60,136 nt of DNA from Nitrospira sp. (GTDB lineage Bacteria; Nitrospirota; Nitrospiria; Nitrospirales; Nitrospiraceae): NCBI GenBank assembly GCA_005116945.1, contig SWDH01000038.1:105578-165713 (forward strand). The letters run 5' to 3'. Positions 50,790 through 59,721 of this stretch are shown here, in pieces. The position numbers were made by a program, and so were the translations under genes. Below the pieces are notes generated by a model. It made no database searches and had not been told where the DNA came from. It saw only the letters and a program-made list of their open reading frames with translations. Each line of letters opens with the position of its first letter. The stretch's first letter is position 1.

Positions 50790-51104
50790 ATGAGTGACGC
50801 CAAAGATCAGGCCATCGCGTTCAATGTCCGACTGAAACCGAGTGAGTCATCTGCGCACCTGCGTGACACGAACTACACCAACCTTGGGATGGCACAAGGG
50901 ATTACCCACGTCGATTTAGGGTTTATCGATCCCACATTGCTGACCGCCATTGCCAAGACGGCCAAGGATGGTCAGGCGGTGTCAAAAGGCTTACATGGCC
51001 ACCTCATCATTCACGTGTCGATGAACATCAGCGCCTGGCGTGCTTACAGCAGCAGACTCAACACATCTTGCTCGACCTGCGCGATACACGGCAGCCAAGG
51101 CTAG
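50790..51104 (+). pseudogene. Frameshifted copy of the small gene family at 48701
   Basis: M-S-D-A-K-D-Q-A-I-A-F-N-V-R-L-K-P-S-E-S and on through I-A-K-T-A-K-D-G-Q-A closely match the intact copy up to about 51034. There, one base is missing compared with 48701 (GATGTGCTGGC against AGCGCCTGGC), and the annotated end differs. Restoring the frame gives L-x-C-L-Q-Q-Q-T-Q-H-I-L-L-D-L-R-D-T-R-Q-P, parallel to the family's C-terminal helix. Confidence 0.75.
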
Positions 51105-51119
51105 CCTCTGTCTTGCATT

Positions 51120-51535
51120 CTAACGGCACGAAGTCTGACAAATTAGGCGCTTGACCGCGCCGAGCCTGGCCATAGACCCACAGGGGAATCGTCGCAGGAT
51201 TGACCCACAGGCCTTTCTTAGTGTCTCATGCCTCCTTCTCCAACCCTTCAAGGATTGTATCTCCAGGTGCATACGTCCAATACCACCAGCACAGCCCTCT
51301 TTGACCAGCTCATGATTGACGTTCATACCATCGGACAGGACCACATCGGCCAGTGTGTGCTCGTATGTGTCCTGACCGTGAGTCTGGAGAATGACATCTT
51401 TCCCGAAGACTAACGCTGCCGCAGCCTGCTTTGCCTGCTTGCCGTAGGCTTGACCTTTCTCAGAGCAGTCAATGCCACTCAGGCGGACACGCTCAAGGTT
51501 GGTATCGTGCAGAACTTCGATGATGTCACGGAAGC
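51120..51535 (-). pseudogene. Staphylococcal-nuclease (SNase) family pseudogene
   Basis: Minus strand reads D-I-I-E-V-L-H-D ... R-V-R-L-S-G-I-D-C-S-E-K-G-Q-A-Y-G-K-Q-A-K-Q-A-A ... T-L-A-D-V-V-L-S-D-G-M-N-V-N-H-E-L-V-K-E-G, the core of a thermonuclease. After K-E-G the frame shifts by one base: the continuing family pattern W-W-Y-W-T-Y-A-P-G-D is in another frame. A second shift occurs near K-E-A. No intact start is seen. A dead nuclease gene. Confidence 0.8.
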
Positions 51536-51618
51536 GTGACAGGCACGGATTCGCGTTTAAGGCGTTGGTCGCTTATTTGGTAACCTGGCCGTACTTCTGC
51601 TGAGCGATGATCTTGCGC

Positions 51619-52884
51619 TTATGGGGTATGCGAAACTGATTCGTACAGTGCGGCATACCGACTGGCTAATAATTCGTATGAATACTCTTCGATCGCAATC
51701 CTGCGGCACTCAGCGGCCATCTGTCGACACGTGCTTGGGGTGTTCAGCAGATGAGTGATAGCATGACCTAACGCGACTGAATCCCCGACAGGAACGAGCT
51801 GGCCAGTTGTTCCGGACCGAACCATGTCCGGAATTCCTCCGACATCGAACCCCACGACAGGTGTTCCGCAAGCCATGGACTCCAGCACTGTATTGGGCAG
51901 GTTATCATGCAAGGAAGGGATCACGAATAGATCAGCCGCGCTGTAGATCAGGGACAGCCACCGGTCATCCCAGACTTGGCCTATATGCAAACATGGAATG
52001 GGATCAGTTACCGGGGGTTTCCCTTTACCGACTGAAAGCAGGAAGAGATTGTGGGTCTGCGTCAGCCCTGACAGCGCCGCTGCGAGCAATGAAAAACCCT
52101 TCCGCCGGTTCGTAAGGCTGTCAGATACAAACATGACAACCTGTGCTCCTTGGGGAATGCCTAGCACCTCCCGTGCGAAACTACGGTCGCGCGGAGCAAA
52201 CTCCTCTAGATCAATCCCATATGGAATCAGCGTCACAGGAAACTGAGATAACAACGGGCTAGCTTTGACTAATTCAAACATCCAGCGAGAGGGCGCGACC
52301 ATGTGAAGCCGATTCGTCTCCAACGCGCCAAACACTTCCTGCTTTCTCTTCCAGATCTGTCGTGAGAGGTCCTCCGGATCGGCCGATCCCAGTTGAGGAC
52401 ACGCTCCGCATCCACTCATATATCGACCGCAGTCGTCATCATAATGACACCCGCCAGTCATAATATTCATATCGTGCAATAACCAGACGACAGAGGTGCG
52501 CTGTGGTAGTGTGCTGAAGAATGAGCGATAATCGAGAAAGCCAGCGACCCAATGCAGGTTGATCACATCACATGCAGGTAATTGTTTGACAAGATCAAAC
52601 TCATGTACGCTTCGGTCATCGCTAAATGGTTCCAAATCTTTGGGTCTGGTGGCGCGATAGCGCGCGAAATCTCCAAGAATCTGTCTCCGTCGCAAACGAC
52701 GCCGCAGACGCATGGACAAATCCATTGACGGCACAAGGGCTGTAACCGTTGGATCGTTACTGTGGCGCTGGGCCACCAGCACGGTTGAATCATAGCCCTG
52801 TTTGCGCAAAGCCCAGTGCACGCGAAAAGAGGCTCGAGCAGCGCCTCCTAAAATATCATTCGAGCCCAGGTGAAGAACTTTCAT
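51619..52884 (-). CDS. Glycosyltransferase family 4 (GT-B)
   Basis: A 421-residue GT-B enzyme: G-G-A-A-R-A-S near the start (donor/acceptor loop), H-D-M-N-I-M-T-G-G-C-H, P-S-R-W-M-F, I-P-Y-G-I-D, P-S-L-H-D-N-L-P-N-T-V-L-E-S-M-A-C-G-T-P-V-V-G in two pieces, with the E-x7-E motif implied. It transfers a sugar from a nucleotide donor to an exopolysaccharide or lipid. GAGGAGGT precedes the start. Its position between decayed genes suggests recent insertion or survival. Confidence 0.9.
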   Translation of the reverse strand: MKVLHLGSNDILGGAARASFRVHWALRKQGYDSTVLVAQRHSNDPTVTALVPSMDLSMRLRRRLRRRQILGDFARYRATRPKDLEPFSDDRSVHEFDLVKQLPACDVINLHWVAGFLDYRSFFSTLPQRTSVVWLLHDMNIMTGGCHYDDDCGRYMSGCGACPQLGSADPEDLSRQIWKRKQEVFGALETNRLHMVAPSRWMFELVKASPLLSQFPVTLIPYGIDLEEFAPRDRSFAREVLGIPQGAQVVMFVSDSLTNRRKGFSLLAAALSGLTQTHNLFLLSVGKGKPPVTDPIPCLHIGQVWDDRWLSLIYSAADLFVIPSLHDNLPNTVLESMACGTPVVGFDVGGIPDMVRSGTTGQLVPVGDSVALGHAITHLLNTPSTCRQMAAECRRIAIEEYSYELLASRYAALYESVSHTP

Positions 52885-53056
52885 GGAATCTACCTCCTCA
52901 AGTCTCGCGCTAGCCGTCGTTCAGTGGATAAATTTAACGCACGGATAGCTAATGCCCTAAGAGAGCGGTGCTGGCGACCAAAAGAATTCGCACGGCACCT
53001 GATCCTTTACGGAAATTAGCCAATGCGTGGCGCGCAGCCACGTGATGGAAGAACTA

Positions 53057-53389
53057 TCAGATCCGGTAGACGGAGAGCTGTTGGTGGAGACGCAGGGAGG
53101 GAGGGCTATGCACGATCAATCTGATGAACTGCTGGACTGGGTGTATGAACACCCTCACAGCCGGACCAGTGACCGCCTCGGCAAGAGAGGTGTCATAGGT
53201 GACGTCGTGACTCGAATCCTCTGACTTCAGTCCAGAAGCCAGTTGCGAGAGCGCCACTTCGTCTTGATCCTCAACCTCTGGCATGAGCTTGAGCTGCTCA
53301 AGAAGATCCAGGCCACCGAAGCAGACCCAGGAGAAAAGCAGACACCAGATGGGGAAGGACAAACCGGCGGTGTGATGACGCGGTAGCAT
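53057..53389 (-). CDS. Small hypothetical protein with leaderless-type promoter
   Basis: A 110-residue protein. An N-terminal hydrophobic segment (S-F-P-I-W-C-L-L-F-S-W-V-C-F-G-G, residues ~10-26) is a signal or anchor, followed by a helical acidic part (L-D-L-L-E-Q-L-K-L-M-P-E-V-E-D-Q-D). No ribosome binding site is present, but a consensus promoter sits 7 bases before the ATG, supporting a real, leaderless gene. The C-terminal third is less convincing and may be frame-damaged. Confidence 0.5.
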   Translation of the reverse strand: MLPRHHTAGLSFPIWCLLFSWVCFGGLDLLEQLKLMPEVEDQDEVALSQLASGLKSEDSSHDVTYDTSLAEAVTGPAVRVFIHPVQQFIRLIVHSPPSLRLHQQLSVYRI

Positions 53390-53396
53390 CGCACAC

Positions 53397-53425
53397 TATA
53401 TAGTTAAAGTATGACGATTAGTCAA
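53397..53425 (-). promoter_or_regulatory. Sigma-70-type promoter, minus strand
   Basis: On the minus strand, TTGACT (53425-53420) and TATATA (53402-53397) are separated by exactly 17 bases. The -10 box ends 7 bases before the ATG at 53389, so transcription would begin at or next to the start codon. Confidence 0.7.
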
Positions 53426-53964
53426 TGAGACTAAGGTCACCTTCAGTCTCTCTAATCATGCACGAACTCATTGGAGTACTTGCAATGAGGAGGCCTACCA
53501 CTGCCTGGTGGTCTGCTCTCGACATACAACCACCATGACACACGCGTCGTTACCCTCAATGCTCGTTGAGGAATCCACGGGAAAATAGTGCGATGCCTCT
53601 CTCACCCTCTCCCTTATCCATTCCGATACCTATACTTGGACCTATGAAGGCAAGGCCAGGCCAGATTTACACACGGCAGTACGCCAAGTGTACGTTTGCT
53701 CCGTAAGGGTTTGGGGGAGTATAGCGAGTATCAATACAACGGCGTTCTCACATCAAGTAGAAGCTCAAGTTATGGGACAGCGTACACGTCACTTCTTCAC
53801 TCATTGCGACCTGCTGCACGCGCTGTTCGAGTTTCCTTCAAGAAGATATGAAACGTGAGGGGGGTGAGGAATGAAGATTAGTCCGGGGGATCGATGAATA
53901 GGCTTTTTTATGCACGATCAACGATATTGTTTGGCCGCTGATCAAGACTCCTCTAAAATGACCT
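53426..53964. other. Upstream region of the type I secretion operon
   Basis: About 540 bases with no supportable gene. It should hold the promoter of the exporter operon; AT-rich DNA lies near 53900-53960. A TTTTTTATG stretch at 53904 is too near for a classic promoter-gene arrangement to be decided. No strong inverted repeat. Confidence 0.4.
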
Positions 53965-56154
53965 ATGCCAGCCGACGTAGGGAGTGTGTCTGCTCCTCCT
54001 GATTCAACCCCGCTATCTGCTGCCACGGAAGTCACGGACACGGGCCTGGTCTGTTTGCTGATCGTAGCCCGGTTCTATGATTTGCCGGCTGATGGGTCAC
54101 AGCTGCGCCATCAGTTTGCCCAGTCGGGCCAGCCGCTTTCCGATACCGATCTCCTCCGTGCCTCGAAGCACCTTGGGCTGAAGGCAGGTGCGGTCAAGAC
54201 TCAGTGGTATAAACTCCCTGGGACTCCGTTTCCCGCGATCGCCACGCGGGCGGATGGCCGCTATGTCGTGCTGGCGAAGATCGAAGGCGACAAGGTGCTC
54301 GTTCAAGATCCTGCCGAGGCTCGCCCGCTCGTTCTGTCGCGTGAACAGTTTGAATCAGTTTGGACAGGAGAACTCCTTCTCTTTACGAAGCGAGCGAATC
54401 TCCGTCTGCAAGATCTGAAGTTCGACTTCACCTGGTTCATTCCCGCCATCGTGAAGTATCGCACGCTTCTTGGAGAGGTGCTGGTCGCATCGTTCTTTTT
54501 GCAGTTGTTTGCCCTGCTGACGCCGCTCTTTACGCAAGTCGTCATCGACAAGGTGCTCGTGCATAAAGGCTTCACGACGTTGCACGTCCTCGCCATTGGC
54601 ATGATCGCGCTAGCCCTATTCGACGCGATCTTGGGAGGACTTCGGACCTATCTGTTTTCTCATACGACGAACCGTATTGATGTTGGCCTGGGCGCGCAGT
54701 TGTTTCGCCATGTGTTGGCGCTCCCTTTGGCCTATTTCGAGGCGCGGCGGGTAGGGGACACGGTCGCGCGGGTACGTGAGCTGGAACATATCCGACAGTT
54801 CTTGACGAGCCACTCGGTGACGGTGGTACTCGATGTCCTGTTCACAGTCGTGTTTCTCGCCGTCATGTGGTTCTACAGTCCGATTCTCACGCTCGTCGTT
54901 ATGGCATCCTTGCCGCTCTACGCACTGCTCTCGATCTCTATTACCCCGGCGATCCGCGCACGTTTGCACGAGAAGTTCAATCGTGGTGCAGACAATCAAT
55001 CCTTCCTCGTGGAAGCGATCAGCGGCATTCAAACGGTGAAGGCCTTGGCCGTCGAGCCGCCGTTGTTGCGCAAGTGGGAAGAACAACTGGCGGGCTATGT
55101 GCGAGCCAGTTTTCGCGCGACCAGCTTGATGATGATTGCCGGCCAGACTGGGACATTTATTCAAAAGGTGACAACCGTCGCCGTGCTGTGGATGGGCGCT
55201 TATCGCGTGATCGAGGGAGACCTCACCATCGGGCAGTTGATTGCGTTCAACATGCTCTCGGCTCAAGTGACAGGACCGATGCTGCGACTGGTGAATCTTT
55301 GGCAAGAGTTCCAGCAGGTCGGCATTTCCGTTCAGCGACTGGGGGATGTGCTCAACACCCAGCCGGAGCCTTCCTATAATCCGAATCGAACCACGCTTCC
55401 CCAAGTCAACGGACATGTCGTATTCGAAGACGTGACCTTTCGCTATCGACCTGATGGGACAGAAGTCTTACGCAAGGTGTCCTTCGCCGTCACGCCAGGA
55501 AAGGTGATTGGACTTGTCGGGCGGTCCGGATCCGGCAAAAGCACGATTGCCAAGCTGGTTCAACGGCTCTACGTGCCCGAGCGCGGGCGTATTCTCGTCG
55601 ATGGAGTGGACCTTGCGCAGGTGGATCCAGCCTGGCTCCGCCGACAGGTGGGGGTGGTGCTTCAAGAAAACTTTCTGTTCAATTCCTCTGTGCGCGACAA
55701 CATTGCGCTGACTGACCCAGGCTTGGCGATGGAGCAGGTGATCCGTGCATCCAAGCTGGCCGGCGCACACGAATTTATTCTTGAATTGCCGGAAGGGTAC
55801 GACACGATGGTGGGAGAGCATGGCTGCTCGCTGTCCGGTGGACAACGCCAACGGATTGCAATTGCCAGAGCGTTGGTCGCGAACCCACGCATCCTGATCT
55901 TCGATGAAGCCACCAGCGCGTTAGACTATGAATCGGAGGCCATTATTCAGCAGAACATGGCCCAGATTAGTCAGGGGCGCACAGTTTTTATCATTGCCCA
56001 TCGGCTCAGTACAGTGCGGCCTGCGCATCGGATTTATGTGGTGGAAAAGGGTGAGATTGTCGAGCAGGGTTCACACCAAGAATTGTTGCGTGTGAAGGGG
56101 TTCTATGCCCGTCTCCATCGACATCAAGACGACGCCATCACGGCAGCGGGATAA
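53965..56154 (+). CDS. Type I secretion ABC transporter (HlyB-like, C39-like domain)
   Basis: A 729-residue fusion. Residues ~25-155 are a C39-like domain without catalytic Cys-His (D-T-G-L-V-C-L-L-I-V-A-R-F is the degenerate site), used in RTX exporters to bind substrate. Membrane segments span ~165-450. The ATPase has Walker A G-R-S-G-S-G-K-S from residue 519, signature L-S-G-G-Q-R-Q-R, and I-L-I-F-D-E-A-T-S-A-L-D. It heads an operon with the HlyD- and TolC-like genes and probably exports the RTX protein at 41957. Confidence 0.95.
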   Translation: MPADVGSVSAPPDSTPLSAATEVTDTGLVCLLIVARFYDLPADGSQLRHQFAQSGQPLSDTDLLRASKHLGLKAGAVKTQWYKLPGTPFPAIATRADGRYVVLAKIEGDKVLVQDPAEARPLVLSREQFESVWTGELLLFTKRANLRLQDLKFDFTWFIPAIVKYRTLLGEVLVASFFLQLFALLTPLFTQVVIDKVLVHKGFTTLHVLAIGMIALALFDAILGGLRTYLFSHTTNRIDVGLGAQLFRHVLALPLAYFEARRVGDTVARVRELEHIRQFLTSHSVTVVLDVLFTVVFLAVMWFYSPILTLVVMASLPLYALLSISITPAIRARLHEKFNRGADNQSFLVEAISGIQTVKALAVEPPLLRKWEEQLAGYVRASFRATSLMMIAGQTGTFIQKVTTVAVLWMGAYRVIEGDLTIGQLIAFNMLSAQVTGPMLRLVNLWQEFQQVGISVQRLGDVLNTQPEPSYNPNRTTLPQVNGHVVFEDVTFRYRPDGTEVLRKVSFAVTPGKVIGLVGRSGSGKSTIAKLVQRLYVPERGRILVDGVDLAQVDPAWLRRQVGVVLQENFLFNSSVRDNIALTDPGLAMEQVIRASKLAGAHEFILELPEGYDTMVGEHGCSLSGGQRQRIAIARALVANPRILIFDEATSALDYESEAIIQQNMAQISQGRTVFIIAHRLSTVRPAHRIYVVEKGEIVEQGSHQELLRVKGFYARLHRHQDDAITAAG

Positions 56155-56174
56155 GGCGAGACAGGAGAACAGGC

Positions 56175-57566
56175 ATGGCATTCGATGCACTCTCACGTCA
56201 TTGGATAGTGTGGAAGGCGGCTTGGCAGGCTGAGCGTGGCCACGCACTCGGCGCAATCCCAGGCGGACACTCGACGGAGTTTCTTCCTGCTGTGCTGGAA
56301 ATTCAACAGGCGCCACCCTCACCGATCGGCCGCACTATTCTCTGGACGATCATGGCTGTGTTTGCGAGCAGCGTCTTGTGGGCGACGCTGGGATGGATCG
56401 ACATTGTCGCTACTGCACAAGGCAAGATTATTCCGAGTGGCTACTCCAAAGTGATTCAGCCGTATGAAGCTGGTGTGATTACCGCCATTCATGTGCAGGA
56501 TGGGCAAGTCGTCAAGCGGGGAGAGGTACTGATTGAACTCGACTCGACCCAGAACCGAGCCGATCAGAATCGAGCCGCGAATGAATATCAGGCTGCGAAG
56601 ATAGACGCCGCGCGATTACGCGCACTCATCGCCGGCCAATCAACATTCAAGGCCCCTGCCGATAGCGATCCTCAACATGTCCTCCTGCAACGCCAGCTTC
56701 TACGCGATCAACTTGCGGAGTTTCAGGCCAGAGTCGGGACCGCGCAACATTTAATCGAACAACGGAAGGCCGCCCTCGATCAGACGAAAGAGAATATCCA
56801 ACGACTCGAAGCGACGGTGCCCATGGAGGCAGAACGTGCCGATGCGTTCAAGAAACTGTTGGAGCATGATGCCGCAACTAAACTAGACTTCCTTCAAGCA
56901 GAACAACAGCGGATTGACAAAACTCAAGAACTTGCCGGGCAGCGCAAGAAGCTGCACCAAGATGAGTCCGCCTTGTCGGAGGCAGAGACCAACTACCGTG
57001 CGCTCGTCTCGGAGTTTCAGCAGACGAAACAGGCAGAATTGTCTTTGCTGGAAACGAAAGCCTCCTCTCTCGTTCAGGATGTCACAAAAGCTGGACAGAA
57101 AGCAGACCTTCAACGATTGACGACTCCCATCGACGGCGTCGTGCAGCAGTTGGCAATCCATACAGTTGGTGGAGTCGTCACTCCTGCTCAGGATCTGCTG
57201 ATCGTCGTCCCGCAGGATCATCCTGTCGAAGTGGCGGCTCAGGTTGAGAATAAAGATGTAGGGTTTGTACAAAATGGCCAGATTGTCGAAATCAAGGTTG
57301 AGACCTTTCCCTTTACACTGTACGGCACGATTCCAGGGAAAGTGTTAAGTGTGTCCGACGATGCCGCGCCGATTGAAAAGATCGGGCTGGTGTATCCCAC
57401 AAGGGTCAGCATGGACCGGGCCACAATCCAGGTGGAGGGAAGGCAAGTCCATCTATCGCCAGGTATGGCTGTCACGGTTGAGATCAAGACCGGTCAACGC
57501 CGTGTGATCGAATATCTCCTGAGCCCCTTATTAAAATCAGTAAAGGAAAGCATCAGAGAGAGATGA
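56175..57566 (+). CDS. HlyD-family periplasmic adaptor
   Basis: A 463-residue membrane-fusion protein with one N-terminal membrane segment (~residues 52-72), a biotinyl-lipoyl domain (G-K-I-I-P-S-G-Y-S-K-V-I-Q, I-E-L-D-S-T-Q-N), a long coiled-coil hairpin (~130-320), and the beta-barrel (V-A-A-Q-V-E-N-K-D-V-G-F-V). It links the ABC transporter to the outer membrane channel. Start follows AGGAGAACAGGC; its stop overlaps the next gene's ATG. Confidence 0.95.
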   Translation: MAFDALSRHWIVWKAAWQAERGHALGAIPGGHSTEFLPAVLEIQQAPPSPIGRTILWTIMAVFASSVLWATLGWIDIVATAQGKIIPSGYSKVIQPYEAGVITAIHVQDGQVVKRGEVLIELDSTQNRADQNRAANEYQAAKIDAARLRALIAGQSTFKAPADSDPQHVLLQRQLLRDQLAEFQARVGTAQHLIEQRKAALDQTKENIQRLEATVPMEAERADAFKKLLEHDAATKLDFLQAEQQRIDKTQELAGQRKKLHQDESALSEAETNYRALVSEFQQTKQAELSLLETKASSLVQDVTKAGQKADLQRLTTPIDGVVQQLAIHTVGGVVTPAQDLLIVVPQDHPVEVAAQVENKDVGFVQNGQIVEIKVETFPFTLYGTIPGKVLSVSDDAAPIEKIGLVYPTRVSMDRATIQVEGRQVHLSPGMAVTVEIKTGQRRVIEYLLSPLLKSVKESIRER

Positions 57567-58933
57567 GTAAACTGTTTATATATAACACATATATTATCAC
57601 TCATCTTACTATTATGGCCCTATTAAGTCTGGGGTTCATCTTTCAAACTGAGGATGCTCTTGGAGGAGGGGAGAGCAGTCTTACCGCACCATCACCTCCA
57701 CTCCAGCCGCTGACCTTAAGCTTACGTGATGCCTTAACTGCAGCAGTCGACAACAATCCCGAGGTCCTCCTGTACCGAGAGCGGGTCGAAGCAGCCCGGG
57801 GGCATGTACACACACAATTAGGCGCGATGCTTCCCAATCTCTCAGCGACCGCCCGTCAAACGAGGCAAACTCAGTTTCGTGGAACCTTCGGGCTCGACCC
57901 TGTCAGGTCCGATCCGTTCAGTATTTTCGACGCGCGAGTGAGTGCATCGCAAAACCTCTTCAGTGTCAGCTTGATCCAGCGATGGCGCGCCTCGCGTGAA
58001 ATGCTCCAGGTCAGTGAAGCGGAGTCCGAGAGTCGAAAGTTCGACACGATGGCGAGCGTTGCGCTCACCTATATGGAAGGCCTGAAGGCCATGGGCATGG
58101 TGAAAATGCATGAGGCGAACCAGTTGGTCATGAATGATTTGCTGGGGCTCATCAAACAGCGCCAGCGCGCAGGTGTCGCGACTGGTCTTGACCTTGCTCG
58201 GCTCGACGCCCAGCTTGCCAGCGAGAGGCAGCAGACGTCAGTCGCATACTATTCCGTTGAGCGTGCGAAACTGAACCTCCTCAATCTTCTGGCGCTTCCC
58301 TATGAAACACCGCTGTCATTGCGCGATGAGTTTCACACCGACGTGCTTGACCCACCGGCTGTTCAGGTCGCCGTCGAAGATGCCTTGAAACAGCGGCCGG
58401 AAGTCGTGGCGCAATCGACACGCGTACGTGCCACGGAACTGACCTATTCTTCTATCACTGGCGAGCGCTTGCCGTCGTTGGTGGCGCAAGGGGACTACGG
58501 CCTCATTGGGAATCGTTGGAACAACACGCTGGACACCTACAATATGGCGCTGTTGCTCCAAGTGCCAATTTTCGATGGAGGGCAACGAGAAGGCCGTATC
58601 GCTGAATCCCGTAGCCAATTGCGGCAAGAGGCGCTTCGTCTTCAATCCATCTTGAACCATGTCAAAATGGAAGTGCATGATGCGATGGCCGGCGTGATTG
58701 CCGCAAAGGACCAAGTGAATATCGCGCAGTCCGGCATGCGGGCGGCAACGAAAGAGCTTGATCTGGCGCGTGAACGCTATGCTGTGATTACGGCATCAAG
58801 TCATTTCGAGCTGACGAATGGGTTAACCGCTGTGGCTCGAGCTCGTGAAAACCTGGTGGAAGCTTTATTTCAAGTGAACGCCGCTCGCGTGAATCTAGCC
58901 AGAGCAACAGGCAGCCTCTACTCATTGGAATAA
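57563..58933 (+). CDS. TolC-family outer membrane efflux protein
   Basis: A 456-residue protein: signal peptide (residues ~1-33), then tandem TolC repeats (A-V-D-N-N-P-E-V-L-L-Y and F-D-A-R-V-S-A-S-Q-N-L-F in the first half, L-L-L-Q-V-P-I-F-D-G-G-Q-R in the second). It forms the outer-membrane channel of the exporter. ATG overlaps the HlyD stop (ATGA). Confidence 0.95.
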   Translation: MSKLFIYNTYIITHLTIMALLSLGFIFQTEDALGGGESSLTAPSPPLQPLTLSLRDALTAAVDNNPEVLLYRERVEAARGHVHTQLGAMLPNLSATARQTRQTQFRGTFGLDPVRSDPFSIFDARVSASQNLFSVSLIQRWRASREMLQVSEAESESRKFDTMASVALTYMEGLKAMGMVKMHEANQLVMNDLLGLIKQRQRAGVATGLDLARLDAQLASERQQTSVAYYSVERAKLNLLNLLALPYETPLSLRDEFHTDVLDPPAVQVAVEDALKQRPEVVAQSTRVRATELTYSSITGERLPSLVAQGDYGLIGNRWNNTLDTYNMALLLQVPIFDGGQREGRIAESRSQLRQEALRLQSILNHVKMEVHDAMAGVIAAKDQVNIAQSGMRAATKELDLARERYAVITASSHFELTNGLTAVARARENLVEALFQVNAARVNLARATGSLYSLE

Positions 58934-59061
58934 TCTTTGTCTCCTGAACATCTGTCCGTTGAATTCTTTGCACGACGAGGGTAGTGTGGGGAGCAGATTG
59001 AGATAAATTCACGAGTTGACATAATCATTCTTATCAGACGATACGAGTTTTTGATAAATAT

Positions 59062-59694
59062 ATGTCCTTCGAACTATTAGGCCGCATTCAGCAGGAACTC
59101 TCGATCACCGGCAGCGCGATCTACGAAACCGTCTTAGCACTTTCAGAACGAGCCAACCGCAAAGTCCAGATTCTCCGGTTGCATAACCAGGCCTCAAATA
59201 TTTTGAGCCAGATCGAACAGGGCCACGGCGACCTCGGACGACACATTGTCGCCCTCAGCGCGAAACGATCTCCGCTCAACCAAGAGCAAACCCCGTCATC
59301 CGATCAATTGGGAGCTATCCTCGGTCAGGCCGGCGATCGTATTCAGCAACTGAAACAGAACTTGCTTCACGTCGATAGTCAAATTCGCGAGCTCAAGCTG
59401 GAAACGATTCACGATGAACTCTTAACCCTACAACAGGACTTGAGCCTTCGTACCGCGGCTCTCGAACGGTTCACCGTCGGCCGAGGGTCACCAGTCATTG
59501 GGAACAGACTTAGTGAGGTCGTATTCCCTTCGTCGGTTCGCCTCGTCACAATCTTGCGCGGACCATTTCTTGTAGCCCCAGATGATACCCTAGTCCTCCG
59601 CGCCGACGATGTCCTGATTCTGATCGGACTACAGACGGACCTGACGCTGGTTGCTGCTGAGTTCACCAATGCTCGGAATGCCAAATCGGCATAA
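59062..59694 (+). CDS. TrkA-C (RCK_C) domain protein with coiled coil
   Basis: A 210-residue protein. Residues ~1-135 are helical/coiled-coil; ~145-205 form a TrkA-C domain (G-N-R-L-S-E-V-V-F-P-S, V-T-I-L-R-G, D-D-T-L-V-L-R-A-D-D-V-L-I-L-I-G), which senses ligand in potassium channels and transporters. No membrane segment, so it would be a soluble partner. Located 128 bases after tolC; the link to the exporter is unclear. Confidence 0.75.
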   Translation: MSFELLGRIQQELSITGSAIYETVLALSERANRKVQILRLHNQASNILSQIEQGHGDLGRHIVALSAKRSPLNQEQTPSSDQLGAILGQAGDRIQQLKQNLLHVDSQIRELKLETIHDELLTLQQDLSLRTAALERFTVGRGSPVIGNRLSEVVFPSSVRLVTILRGPFLVAPDDTLVLRADDVLILIGLQTDLTLVAAEFTNARNAKSA

Positions 59695-59721
59695 ATCAAC
59701 TCGGCCAAGGGGGGGGGCAGC

